A stretch of 64,000 nt of DNA from Oscheius tipulae (taxonomy: Eukaryota; Nematoda; Chromadorea; Rhabditida; Rhabditidae), in NCBI GenBank assembly GCA_037178975.1, contig JASJZH010000002.1:6375501-6439500 (forward strand), read 5' to 3'. The notes beneath the pieces are model-generated. The model saw only the letters and a program-made list of their open reading frames with translations, did no database searches and was not told the origin of the DNA. This document shows positions 12,720 through 24,167 of the stretch, piece by piece (within the stretch, counting starts at the first letter, position 1; every line of letters begins with the position of its first letter). Both the position numbers and the translations under genes were made by a program.

Positions 12720-13540
12720 CAGAGGGTGCGATTATGGGGTAAAAATTGTCGGAGATCTAAACGTTTTGGAATCAAAACTTAGTGAAGCGACGATTTCAGC
12801 CAACAGAGTGGTTTAAAAGTTATTCCGGAGGTGAAATATTGGGCCATTTTATGAGTTTAGCAAAGGTAGAGTTTCACACGGTGTATGGTGATTCAGCAAA
12901 AACTTGAATTTTGGTCTAAAAATAGTCAAGATTCTCCGTTTTTGACGTAAAATACGCTCAGCATAGTTTTAACTCTTCAGAGGCAAATAAGGTCGCTTTC
13001 CAAAGTGCAAACCCAGCAAAAGTTGAAATTTTTTGTTACAGGTCGTTTCTAATAATAATCACGAAACTGGATAAACTGCAACCTTTTTTCGGTACAATAA
13101 AGCAAGTTTTGGATTTCTTTACCTGCTAATGCCACATGTTGAAGCAATTGGTCCTTTCTCAAAGTTTTGAAGCAATCTAACGTCACCTAATAGCGCCTAA
13201 AATTGCAGATAACATGATGAAATGGTCATCAAAAAGAATCTTTAAAAAAGGCATGACTTCACGATTTTAGCCCTACAAAACGATCACAAAGATTCCCCAG
13301 GAGCGCCAGAACCTCATCGTAAACCAAGAAAATGAACTGGCTGAAGAGGATTACAGCCCTAAGCACAAAACACGGCTTATCCGGGCAAGTGGATAAACTT
13401 ACTTCATTTCTGGACGACTCCTTGAGAGACCTAAAGCTTGGAATAAACATCTTTTCGACTTTTTCGATGTATAACATGGATTTAACCGAAAAGAGACAAG
13501 AATAGCAAAATTACAATGTGTTAAACTTTATTTCCAAGTA
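12720..13540. other. Spacer between NOC2L and TFIP11, no gene seen
   Basis: About 0.8 kb of AT-rich sequence between the presumed 5' end of NOC2L and the 3' end of TFIP11. An open minus-strand frame at 13259-13477 has no family resemblance and no supporting splice structure. It may hold the NOC2L promoter. Confidence 0.5.
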
Positions 13541-13548
13541 TGGATTGT

Positions 13549-16500
13549 CTATACGCCGGCTCCTGCCAGAGAGAGCAGCTCCTCCATCCTGACCGCTCGC
13601 CAGTTGAATTCCTTCGGATCCATGCAGAAGACCATCCCGCGGTCCAGGTAGATAGAGACCGAGCCGAACCAAAATACCTGAAAACGGGAGATATTAACTG
13701 GAAAAGTGTATTGTTTGAAAGAATGTTCATATTACTTAAACTCGAGTAGCTCGGCGAAGTTCGGAGCAACTTTTGCTGCATACCTCATGTCAATCGGTTA
13801 GAGCGGATCCAAACGGATCAGGTTCGATCCCCTCTATTGGCAGAATCTTTTACATTTCGTTCAACACTAGGAAGCAAGTTTGTGGGATCTATTGTCCCAT
13901 AATCGAAACTTTTGCGCTTAAATATTAACAGTTAACTTGTAAAATAGGCCTCAAAATGACGTCAAAACGGGTGGGATGTAGTTTTAAGAAAAACATTCGA
14001 AAGGTACATATGTACTAATAATTATGCCTCACTCTGTACAAAATTGTGATTCTTACCTGTCGCCCGTCCTTCAACCGGTCCCTCTGCGGCACGTAGGTGA
14101 GTCCGTACTTGGCAGCGGACATTTCCACGACCTCCTTGAGCGAGAGCTTCTGGTGTTGTGCTTGTTGCCGAGGTGGAGGTGGTGGCGGCGCGGCAATATT
14201 TGTCATTTGGCTGCCAGCTATTGGGACTCCTGCTACGCGAGTTCCATGCAGGGCATGGGCCATCGCGACGAGGGCTCGATGTATGTTCTCCTTGATTGTC
14301 GGATAGACGGCTAAGGCTGGTGGGATTCGTTTGCGCCATTCCTCGAACCAACTTCGGACCTCGTGTAGACTGACTTCCGGAGCATCCAGCCATGTGGTTA
14401 AGACTTCGAACCACTGAAAAAGTTAGATTGTTTAGAGTTTCTGACAGCCAAAGCTGAGAAAAACAGCTAATAAATCTAGTGCCTATAAACCCAAAGTAAA
14501 CGTACCCTCGGGAAGAAGTATCTCGTCATGATATTGGCCATGATATCCGCGTTGATCATCGTGATCCAGGCCATCACCGCGGCCCAATGGCTGGGCTGGA
14601 ATCCCTGTGGGCTCAGGTCGATTCGGTCCAAGAAGCGCTCTAGTTTCGGAATAATCTGCTGGCCGAGGAAGGCTGACATCGTCGACGGGGCCCATACATC
14701 GACCCATGGCTCCAGGATGGCTTTTGCTCTGAAATATAGAAATGTTACAGAAGAAAGAAGGCTATTTACTTTAGTGTGCTAGAAACAGCGTTTACTTTTT
14801 TTAATTGTTCTTGGTTACAAAGACAATGTTTTTAGCAAAACAAACCAAATTACAAAGTTTTTTAATCACTGGAAACAAACTTCAAAAAGTATTTTCTAAT
14901 AAACAAAATTCAGTGGTTCGAAGGATCAAACGTTCTGGATGCTCTCGTCTCGCCCCAGGAGCTGTCTTACAGGATCTATTCTAGTGTATATCGCTGGCTG
15001 CTAATCTAAACACAACAACCACGGAGAACATCCTAATGGTGTTTTCAAATTTTGGCAGAAACTTATGTCCCGCGTGGTAATCGAACCCGACCCTTACATT
15101 CGTAATCGAAGCTCTAGCCGACTGAACTATATGGCTCAAGAAAAATGACTCAGCCGGTTAGCGCTCCGATTCCAAAATAAAAGGGAATGGGTTCGATCCC
15201 CGGGTTGGCGAAACTTGCTTCTTCAGTCATGGGACTCCCGGAAGCACCTTCGGACGGTTTTTGTGTCATTGTTCGGGCCAGAATCATCCTTCTTTTTTTT
15301 TCGTGCGCAGTTATCCGCCGAATTCGAAAGTTTTTATGCTCGAAAACTCACGTAGTGTCAGCCGGATCCCATTTGTCGCGAATGACTTTGGCCAGCTTCT
15401 GTCGGACCAAGCTCAGGACGGGCTGGAGGCGGTCGCCGAGGTTCTCAAGCCACGGGACCACCCACGAATGAATCGGAATCGTGTCCTTTGTCGGATCCCA
15501 GCTCGTGACTCTCTCCGATATTCGCGGAATGATGATCTGCTCGATGACGTTCTCTTTCATCCATTCCGGAAGCACTGGGAGCCATTTCTCGACAACTTTG
15601 AGCATTTCTTCCATCTGATCGCGAGGATCCCAGTCCAGAGCAGCTCGTCGCAGCGCGGGAAGCCAGCCCTCCCATAGGAGGCGGTCGTAGGCCGAAATCT
15701 GGTCTGAAAAGTGGCGTTTTCAGATGGGGAAGTGGCATAGAGCATACCAAAACTGTGAATATTGTTCGTGAAAAGGGACTTGTCGTTCTCGACGAGAATT
15801 TCCTTCCATTCGAGCATCAGATCGATGCCGAAAGCTTCCTGGCCCGGCTCCAGGGGTTGCCACTGCTTGAAGTAGTCGTCTAACTGGAAATTTCGGAACT
15901 GTTACTGTGTCTTATTACTGGCACTATTATTGTGATCAAATTTTGAATTTGAATTGGCATAGCAAGCCATGGTCACAATTTCAGAATGACATTATGACAG
16001 ACTTCATGGCTAGATTTCGGATTTTTAATAGACAGAACAAAAGAAAGATAGATTGAGTCATTTTGACAGATAAGCCAGAACCCACCAGAGGAAGAACTAG
16101 CGGCACGGCCACAGTCTCCAAATTGAAGAGCCTGTATTCATTCTGGAAGTCGGCCTTTAATTTCAAGAAGAGCGTCTGGATCTCTGCCATCTCAACTTCT
16201 TTCATCGTGCTGAACTGCTCGATCAGCTCGTAGACGTCCTTCATCCGACGCGCCTCCTTTTCCTCGTTGAACAGAGTCGTCCTCAACGTCGAGACGTCGT
16301 ATTCCAGTGCCGTCGACTGGTCTTTCAGCGAGCGCAGCTGGTCGTTCGTTCTCCGGATCCCTATTTCGGTCATGTCGACGAGCAGGTTCAGGTTGTGTCG
16401 TAGCTCTTTCACGTCAAAGGCCTGGCGATGGTCTTCTTCAGATTCTGTTCTGCAAAATTCGTGTTTTTACAAGCTTCGTTTGAATTTTTCTGTGGCCCGA

Positions 16501-18334
16501 ATCAAAATCGAAATGTGCAGAGCTGTCAAGTGATCATTTGTTCACTATCCTGACATAGAGCGTCTCTGCCACGGATCGGCAGTGAGGTGGGCAGCGCAGA
16601 CCATGGAAAATAAAAAGCGATCCGTAAAGCCCAAAAATTTCCGAAATAGTCAAGGGGTGGTCACCAGATCACCACAAAAACAAAAGGAACCCTTTGGAAA
16701 GGGTTAACACACTCTCCCCCTTATCGTCATCTCAGATCTTATGTCTTTTTTGATGGCAGGGATCCAGTTGTCCTCTGGGTAGGAGTTAGCATGCTGTCCA
16801 TAATGTCAGCCAATATCAATCGGATTTTGAACAGGGACAAGTTGAAAATGACAGGATCAAGCGATGACAGATTGACAGCCGGCTTGACAAAGAGAAACTG
16901 TCACTATTCTCAGTTTTTCGGAAACTAAATCACTAACTACCTGGTTTTTAGCGTGAACGAGTCATATCCTCTGTAGACTTTCTGCTCTCGGCCCGTCATG
17001 TCGACCACCTTGATGTTATTCTGGGCCAATTTGGCCGGCACCCGGCCTCCTTCCTGAATGACTTCGTCGATCGTCTTATACCGCGTCTTCGTCCTGTCAT
17101 TTTTCTTCCAGCTCTTCTTCGGCACCTGTTCTTTCTCCTCGTCACCATACTGTGGTCCATTCTCTCCAGCTATTCGTTTTTGTGCCTCTGCAGCGCTTTC
17201 TGAAATTTGAATACTGAGAAGTTTGATTTCAAACAATACCGCCGAATTTGGGTCCAGTGGACTCTTTCCCGTAGGCTCCGACAGCTCCTCGGCCTTGACG
17301 GACCTGCGCCTGGACGGGTTCCACGATTCCTGTGCCGCCTTTGCCGAGACCTTCTCCTAACTTGTAGCCCATCTTTGACATCATAGCCATTGCGGCCTTG
17401 GCTCCACTGCCGCCCTTCTTCACCCAGTCGCAGAAGGTGTTCGGATCCGGGGCGCCCATTGATGTCGATGTTCGCATGCCTGAAATTTTGTTGTTTTTTC
17501 ATCATATCCGAGCTCATCATTTATTGGATCGGATCCATCCAAATTTGGAGCCAAAAGCATTATAATTTGCTAATCTATCCCATTTTTAACTTTTTGGCTA
17601 GGCGTTTGAGCACCGCGGAAAAAAAGGACGTCAAACCATGACTGCCATTGATTCTAGACGCATTTTTCAAAGAATTCTCTCGATTTTCTTGAAGAAGTTA
17701 GGATGTTTGCAAGATACAGGCTCAAAAGTTTTCAAGCTCGCATATTTCGCTCGTTTTGCGATCTAGTGGAGTTTTCATATATCGGCTTGAGGAGTTCCAA
17801 ACTCTTTCCAAGCTTTTTAGAAACCAACCTGCAAAAACATTCTGTCCGGCCTGTTTCTTTTGTTTCGGAGGCTGCGGCTTGTAGGCGAAGGAGGCATCGG
17901 CCGTCGGCTTGGAGCTGCTCTGCTTTTCCTCGTTATGCTCGTTGACGATCTTCTCCCCGACTTTGATTCCGCCGCTGACAAAGCTGACCGGGGCGCTGTA
18001 ATTGTTGGCCTTCCTAAAATGTCGATGCTTCAGAAACTCGTGCAAAAAGTACCGTTTTCCAAATTGTGGTCTCTTGTTATCATCATCGCTGTCCTCGTCG
18101 GCCCAGATCCCTGAAAATGGTATGTTTTTCTGATCTCAAACGAGGATCACTTCCTGAAAAGACATTTTGACAAAATCATAGATCTTTTGGAGTAAAAATC
18201 AGTCTAAATAGCAGTCTCACCCCACCATAAGTTGCTTCTTCTTTGCTCTGGAAATGCCTTCGCCCCGGATTCAGAGCATACTCGATGTCGGCGTCCTTTA
18301 CTTCGAAGTGCTCGTAGCTCTCGTCATCGTCCAT
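13549..18334 (-). CDS. TFIP11: Tuftelin-interacting protein 11 / STIP (G-patch splicing factor)
   Basis: A spliceosomal G-patch protein, homologue of yeast Ntr1, that works with the DHX15-type helicase in disassembling the intron-lariat spliceosome in the nucleus. Eleven exons close in phase to 803 residues (human is about 837): 18226-18334, 18053-18110, 17829-18013, 17240-17479, 16941-17199, 16086-16449, 15748-15883, 15352-15703, 14506-14728, 14057-14413, 13549-13677. Landmarks: acidic TIP N-terminus with EEATYGIWADEDSDDD, the NNYSAPVSFVSGG motif, a G-patch (MGYKLGEGLGKGGTGI), VVDMTGREQKVY, the GCFC region with VPIHSWVVPWL, and a C-terminal WFGSVSIYLDRGMVF like human FGRIVIYIDRGVVF. The start is the first in-frame ATG. 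A splice acceptor lies 14 nt upstream, suggesting a 5'UTR intron or trans-splicing. The exon 1 donor GTGGGG was chosen because it alone keeps TYGIW in frame. Confidence 0.93.
13785..13870 (+). repeat. tRNA-derived SINE fragment
   Basis: TCAATCGGTTAGAGCGGATCC is an A-box-like start and AGGTTCGATCCCC is a B-box. This single plus-strand unit lies in the last TFIP11 intron. The anticodon arm is missing or shortened. Confidence 0.5.
15065..15240. repeat. tRNA-derived SINE, head-to-head pair
   Basis: Within a TFIP11 intron, a minus unit (about 15068-15136: B-box GGGTTCGATTACC, A-box ATAGTTCAGTCGGCTAGAG) faces a plus unit (about 15148-15215: CTCAGCCGGTTAGCGCTCCG, B-box GGGTTCGATCCCC). Only about 12 bp separate the two 5' ends. 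This is one of the cleanest examples of the arrangement. Confidence 0.7.
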
Positions 18335-18886
18335 CTCTTCTCGGAGCTCTGGAAGTTTGAAATAAATTTTTGAAGGAAATCGCTATGGAAATAAAGAAAA
18401 ATGGAAAAGGTTTTCTAAGGTCTGAAATGGCTGCAAAATAGCTTCATATCAGATTTTTAAGTATTTATCTGTTCTTTCTAACTTCTGGACAGTCTTTTGC
18501 ATAAAAATAACACAAAAAAAGTGGGGAAAATCGATGAAAAATGGAAGTATTCGCTGCTTCGAATCGGAAAGTTTCGAATCGAAAAGGTACGCAACAGTGC
18601 GTACTCGCGTACGCAAATGTGCGTCAAATAGTAAAATTACCGCGAACAGAATTATGGAAATCGGCTGGATTAATAGCGTTTTGTGGAGTATTCCAAAGCT
18701 TTCCGGAGAAAAAGTCAAATAAATGGAGGAAGGCGTTCACAGGTTGGGAATAGTAAATATCCAATCAGAAAGAGCTCTGATGATTGCATAGCAACCGGTT
18801 GCTAACGCCTGCTAGCCAGTGGTCACCTATCCAGCCTGATTCCTGTCTCTTGCTCACCGATAACCGCTTTTCGTTAGTCCACCAAG
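18335..18886. promoter_or_regulatory. Divergent spacer, TFIP11 / RPGRIP1L
   Basis: About 550 bp separate the two divergent start codons, so it should hold both promoters and 5'UTRs. It contains a short palindromic tract, TGCGTACTCGCGTACGCA, at about 18598-18615, and a GGTTGCTAACG-like stretch at about 18796-18806. The latter resembles half of the RFX X-box that often precedes ciliary genes, although the match is partial. No coding sequence was seen. Confidence 0.35.
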
Positions 18887-21800
18887 ATGGTCGTTCGACC
18901 GCCCATTGAAAAATGGAACAGGTCGGAGCTGGAGGACAATTACCACGCCGTCTTGGACCAGATGAAGGGCTACCAGAAAAAAAACTCGGATCTGGAGAAG
19001 AAGATCACCCAGTTTGTCAATTTATAGCTCTTTGAGAGATTTTTTCCTCAGACTCAACAGCAAATTCCGTCGTGCTGTCATGGACAGGCGTCCAAAGGAG
19101 GGAAACCCGGTGGAGAGAGACAAGTACGACCAGCTAGTCAGCGAAAACCAACTTCTGAGCATGAAAGTGGGTCAAATTCTGATTTTTTAGTTGAGTTTAT
19201 AGCTAAAAGCCGTCAAACATCAGCTACTGACGTATACGACTCCAACAGCCAGGGCAACCACAGCTCTAGCCATGACGGTGAGTTGAGGGTGCAACTTGTA
19301 ACATGCTTTTCGGGTTGAAAGAACAAGTTTCGGACTTTGTCATGTTCAAAAAAGTTGGAGTTTTGACAAGGGCTAAAACTTTGTAGAACCTTGCAATGCT
19401 CGAAAACCCTGTCTCCAAGCAGAACAAAATCGGTTAAGGGTCGGTCAACCTTCCGCCCGCCCTCGACTGTCAGAAGACAGCCTCCAAGCTCTGTCTCTGT
19501 GGATGAGATGCAGTCTGGGAGACGACAGACAGCAAGATCGGGGTATGTTTCAATCAATACCGTTTGAGATCGTCTTGTAGGAGACAGAGACAGGAGGAAA
19601 AGTCTCATGTCCGCTCGGGACCAGGAACTTCGGTGAGAATAGTCGAGGGATCACACGCAGAAAAGGCAATGGTTATCCGATTGAACAGACAAATGCGGGA
19701 GAAGAATGTACAGATTTCTAGTCTACAGTATGAACTGGAAACTTCGAAGAGTGTGGGTTGCTATTTCTGGGTCTCTCTCTCTTTGTCTTTTTGTTTCTCT
19801 GTCTCCCTAACACGATGAACTTTCAGGAACTAGCCATGGTTAGGGATGAGTACGAGAGACGGAACCAAGAGTACAGTGATCTGTTGGAAAAGGTATAGCT
19901 CTCCCTTACATTAGACTGTAGTCTCATTCTATTCCAGAGAACAGAGTCAGGAGAAGACAAAGGTCCTTGCATCGAAAGAGAGATTCTTCGAAGAGACCTA
20001 CACCAAGCAAAGGAAGAACTATCACTGCTAGCAGCCGCCAATGAGCGCCTCGTCAAGCAGACTCTTGCACATGAAATGGAAGGGAATGAGGTGGAGATTG
20101 TGGAGTTGAAGAGGACAATAGTCGAGCTAGAGACTAGTCTGAAGGAGATGGAAAAGAGGAGCAAAGACTCAGAGAAGAAGCTTCGACAGGAAAGAAGACA
20201 ATTGCAGGGATGGAAGGAACGACAACGTGCGACTCTTCAGACGAGGTACTGTCACTATCATTGGCTGTCTCTTCTGTCCACTATCTCGTGATACCAGTTT
20301 TGTCCTTATCAAATCTTCTTCCTGTGTCAAACAGGAAAATTTCGGATACCTATATTTTCCTTTGGTTTCTTATCTCCCGTTCTTTCGAGAGGATTCCAAA
20401 AAATTTGCCAAACTGCGGTGGCAAACTCATTCCCCTGGCGGAGGGGAGAGGTTTTGCAGTGCTAGTACAGCAGAGCCAGTACGAGTATACAGGAGAGGAC
20501 AGCCGCTGAAGCATAGCGAATGCCGAGTTCAGAGGGGTGTGACCTCGGCCGAATCCTTGGTAAAGTACTCACTGCTGTCTAACTGTCGAGTCTGTGGCTT
20601 TAGAAACCTTCTCACAACTGTTACTGAGAATTTCTGAGTCCTTCTCAGACTGTCACTGTCCCTGTCTCTTTAATCCTCCACTTTAAGCAAGACCCTCCCT
20701 GCCCGAGAACCATCCGAAGAAGAAGAGTACAAGCCAAGGCAGAAACGGAATCGGGAAGTAGATGAAGTTCTCAACAAGCTATACAAGGATGTCAACAGTA
20801 TTTTGGAGAGTCATGAGACGAGAGACATAGACGATGGGATCTCTTTGGAACTCAGTGAGACACAGAAACTGACAAGGTAAGAGGATACGGTACTTTGTCA
20901 AATATTCAATCCAGGTGGCAGAAAATGTACTCGGAGCTGTACGAAGAGATGGAGAAGATCAGAAACATGCTCCTGTTACAACATAATATCAATCAGAAGC
21001 AGACAGCCGAGGTAGGAGGAAGTCTCACAGAGAGACTGAAAGACAGAAGGACTGTCTGTAGTCTTTATATACTTTTTAGATAAACCTCCTGCACGAGGAA
21101 TGTGAGCGCTTGAAAGTTGCGGGAGAGAAGAAACTGTGCGAGTTGAAGAGGAAGCTCGAAGAAAGACAGAAACAGATTGATCTTCTGCAGCAACAAATTC
21201 ATGAGATTGCCTACTCGGGACAGAAATCTGTCGTTCCTACACGGCCTTCGGAAACTGACGTCGGGATGGCTACCAGACTGTCAATGAAACTGACAGGGAT
21301 TAAATTTGTCAATGCCAGAGGAGCTGCCTCGATCTTCATGTCTCTGGAGTTCTTCGACTTTGAGCTTCAGACCACCCCGGTCCTTCGTGCTGTTGATCAG
21401 ACCCTGGATTATACGACGGAATACAATGTGGTCGTCTCCAATCTGCTTATTCATTATCTCCAAACGGTAGGGAGAGAGAAAGTGACAGTTCACATCCCTC
21501 TTTTCCAGAACGGCATATCGATCGAACTCTATCGTGCAAAGAGTACCTCCTACGAGTTCTTGGGAGCTGGCACTGTCTCTCTGAACGAGCTCCTGGCCAG
21601 AAAACAGAACAGTCTGATGGGAGGAGATCTTCCCCTGAGAGACATAGAGACCGGAACTGTTTTAGCTACAATAAGCTATGAGTTGGCCACTACAAATGAG
21701 CTGAGTCAAGCTCTGGGAGCTTACAAGGTAAGAAATGGCCTTGGTAGTCAATTCGAGTGAGTTCAGAGAGCTGAAACAGCTCAGAAGATGATACCACTGG

Positions 21801-24119
21801 AGACGAAGAAGTTGGACCCAGGATGGCATGAATTGTCAGTCTCGACTAGACGCTGTACTGGATTAGAGAATATATCGTCTGGTAAGAAGAGACAGAAAGA
21901 CAGAGAGATCTCGTTTAGAACCAATGGAAGTCTGTCTCGTCTACGAACTGCTCGCCTTCTCTCCTTACGCCACAGACAATGTCATTGGAACTGGTTCAGT
22001 CAACTTCAAGACCGAGAAGAAATGGCCCCTTCCCCAGGATGCTCTCCAGTACTTCCATGACCAAGATATAAGTTTCTACTTGATGGACAGAGGTGAGAGA
22101 CGTACCGAGGAAGGAGTCTTAGGAATGCTGTCTCTTCCCCTGGCTCCCCTTCTAGACAGCCGGACCATCAAAGGCTCATTCCCAATGATCAAGGTAAAGT
22201 GAGTGACCGTCTCTTGAAATTAGTTGTCAGGCTGACGGATCCGATTTGGGCGTCTTCTTGGAGGTGGAAGCCAAATGGGCAGGAGATCTACCGCAGTTTG
22301 AAGCTCCTCCCGTACATGAAAAGCCATCCAGACCGGAACCTGTAGTAAATCAGAGACAGTTCAGTGATAATGAAAAGTTTTTAGTACCTGCCACCGTCTC
22401 CGCCCACCCCTTCCACCCCTATGTCTCCTCCGAAACCCCAAGCTCATGATATAGAAGAGCCGGAAGCCGAACATTTCGAGGAAGAAGTGTAGGTCCGAAC
22501 ACTTAGACTGTCAGAAACAGATTTAGGATTCCCTCAGTGGAATCTTCGGAACGAGACGATACGGAAGATACGGTCAGAGAAGTCGAGAAGGAGCCAGATT
22601 GGTTGCCGACTTATGAAGAGAGACGATCGTCTTCGGAAGAGTCGCGAGACACTTTTACAAAGGATGTCAGAGAGGCTACTCTAGAGGATGAGGGAGAGGA
22701 TGAGGAGGAACTGGAAGAGAGACCGAGACATCTATCGGATTTGTCTGATCTACCTCCGGTAGCTAGACCGAGGATTTCGAAGGTAAAGGGAGAGTGACAG
22801 TGAATCAAAAGCATAGTTTCTATATAAGTCCAAAAACTGACCTGCATATCCGATCTAGTCATGCGTAGGAGTCACTGACGATGGTAGTCGAGTAGAAGAC
22901 GTGTGTTGCTGACGACTTGCCGCTGGGGGAGCATCGGGTAGGGATCGAGGAGTTACGAAACAGATACATTGTGCTCGACATGACGTGACAAGTTACCCTA
23001 AATCTGACAGTACGAATTTCTGTCAACTTGTCAATTTCTGTCATGCATAATCTGTAGCTATTCGAGTCATTCAACCCGATGCTCTCCCAGTGACTCGTCA
23101 TCAGATACTCTCGTCTTCAACTCTCCTGTTTTTCAGTGGCTCTCTACCTTTCTGTCTTTTTGTCTGTCTCGCTGGCCTCTGAACCTCTCACAATTCAGAA
23201 CCACGTTTCCCTGGAATCCGAAGAAGACACTCGAGATCATGTCGTCGGCTTCCGCTCCCCTCTTCACCAGTCCATTCCCCGTAAGGAACAAGTAGAAAGT
23301 AGCAAGCCCCTTTCAGCTAGTGACACATCCTCCGTTTCCTCTCCTCGACGCGAAAAACCACCTGTTGCCCTGCCGAGAGAAGGTGGTCGCCGAGCAATTA
23401 AGCTCTCTGATAAACTCGAAGAACACCCGGAAGACGAGAATGTAGAGGCGACAGTCACTATCTCCATCTATGCAGTCCGGAACACTGCCTATTCTCCTCT
23501 TATGGAGCGTCGTTTTGAAGGAGTCAACTTCTTCATCGATTGGTAGGTCTAGTTCCAATGCAGAACAATTCCTCCCTTAGGAAATTCCTCGACTTTCCCG
23601 ACGAAGACTGCAAAGTTCTCGAGTCTCAACCAATCCCAGTCATCTGGAACGAGCCTATCGTCTTTGACTTCACCAAGGAATACCATCTTTCTCGTCGAAA
23701 AGTAGCCCTTCTGGAACAGTACATCGAGAGTCAGAACCACATGGAGTTCTGTTTAGTTTCCGATGTTGGGATTGAGAGTGAGGAGCTGGCTGTAGCTTCC
23801 CTGGAACTCATGAGAATTCCGTCAGAGGACCCGATGCTCGTCCCGAGTGAGTCGTTACTTGTAGCCAGCTAGGGTAGCGCCCGACTTTTGTCACATGGCG
23901 CAGTCGATTAGCGTTCCTACTACGAATCTAAACAAGTTAGGTTCGGTCCCATGGGCACAAATACTTTTGTTTATCCACGAAAGACCGTAAAAAACTTTTA
24001 GTGAGTCTATTATACCAAAAGAGCATGTTTCAGTGCTGGACGTGAACGGAGTCCGCTGGGCCGACCTCGAAATCTCTCTAGCCTACTCGCCAAACATTTT
24101 CGACCACAAAGAACAATAA
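18887..24119 (+). CDS. RPGRIP1L: RPGRIP1-like ciliary transition-zone protein (MKS5/NPHP8 family)
   Basis: Scaffold of the ciliary transition zone. The C. elegans homologue is MKS-5. The ATG at 18887 opens an N-terminal stretch (VVRPPIEKWNRSELEDNY) like the ELED motif of vertebrate RPGRIP1L. A long coiled coil follows to about 21.2 kb, with KIRNMLLLQHNINQ matching human KTRNMLIMQHKINK. The first C2 domain is at about 21.28-21.74 kb (FFDFELQTTPVLR), a second at about 21.9-22.27 kb, then an acidic linker, then the C-terminal RPGR-interacting C2 domain at about 23.4-24.1 kb (DVGIESEELAVASLEL matches human DIGVAHVDL). The stop is at 24117-24119. Introns carry a MITE-like copy (22.86-23.11 kb) and a SINE (23.9 kb). 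Exact exon limits were not fully derived. The tail is 48 bp from the globin tail. Confidence 0.88.
22855..23115. repeat. MITE-like element with inverted ends, in an RPGRIP1L intron
   Basis: The left end has CTGACGACTTGCCGCTGGGGGAGCATCGGGTA-type sequence. The right end is its diverged reverse complement: ACCCGATGCTCTCCCAGTGACTCGTCATCAG. A repeated TGACAAGTTACC / GTCAACTTGTCA motif in the middle is itself nearly palindromic. This is one of the clearest copies of the family. Confidence 0.7.
23893..24015 (+). repeat. tRNA-derived SINE, single unit
   Basis: ATGGCGCAGTCGATTAGCGT is the A-box region and TTAGGTTCGGTCCCATGGGC the B-box region, followed by a body ending in GTAAAAAACTTTTAGTGAG. The same ending follows the unit at 48.2 kb, so the element has a conserved 3' body. 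It lies in the last RPGRIP1L intron. Confidence 0.65.
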
Positions 24120-24167
24120 TTTATTCTGCTGTATTCATTAAAGTCCTGTTTGTAAGTGCACTTCTGT

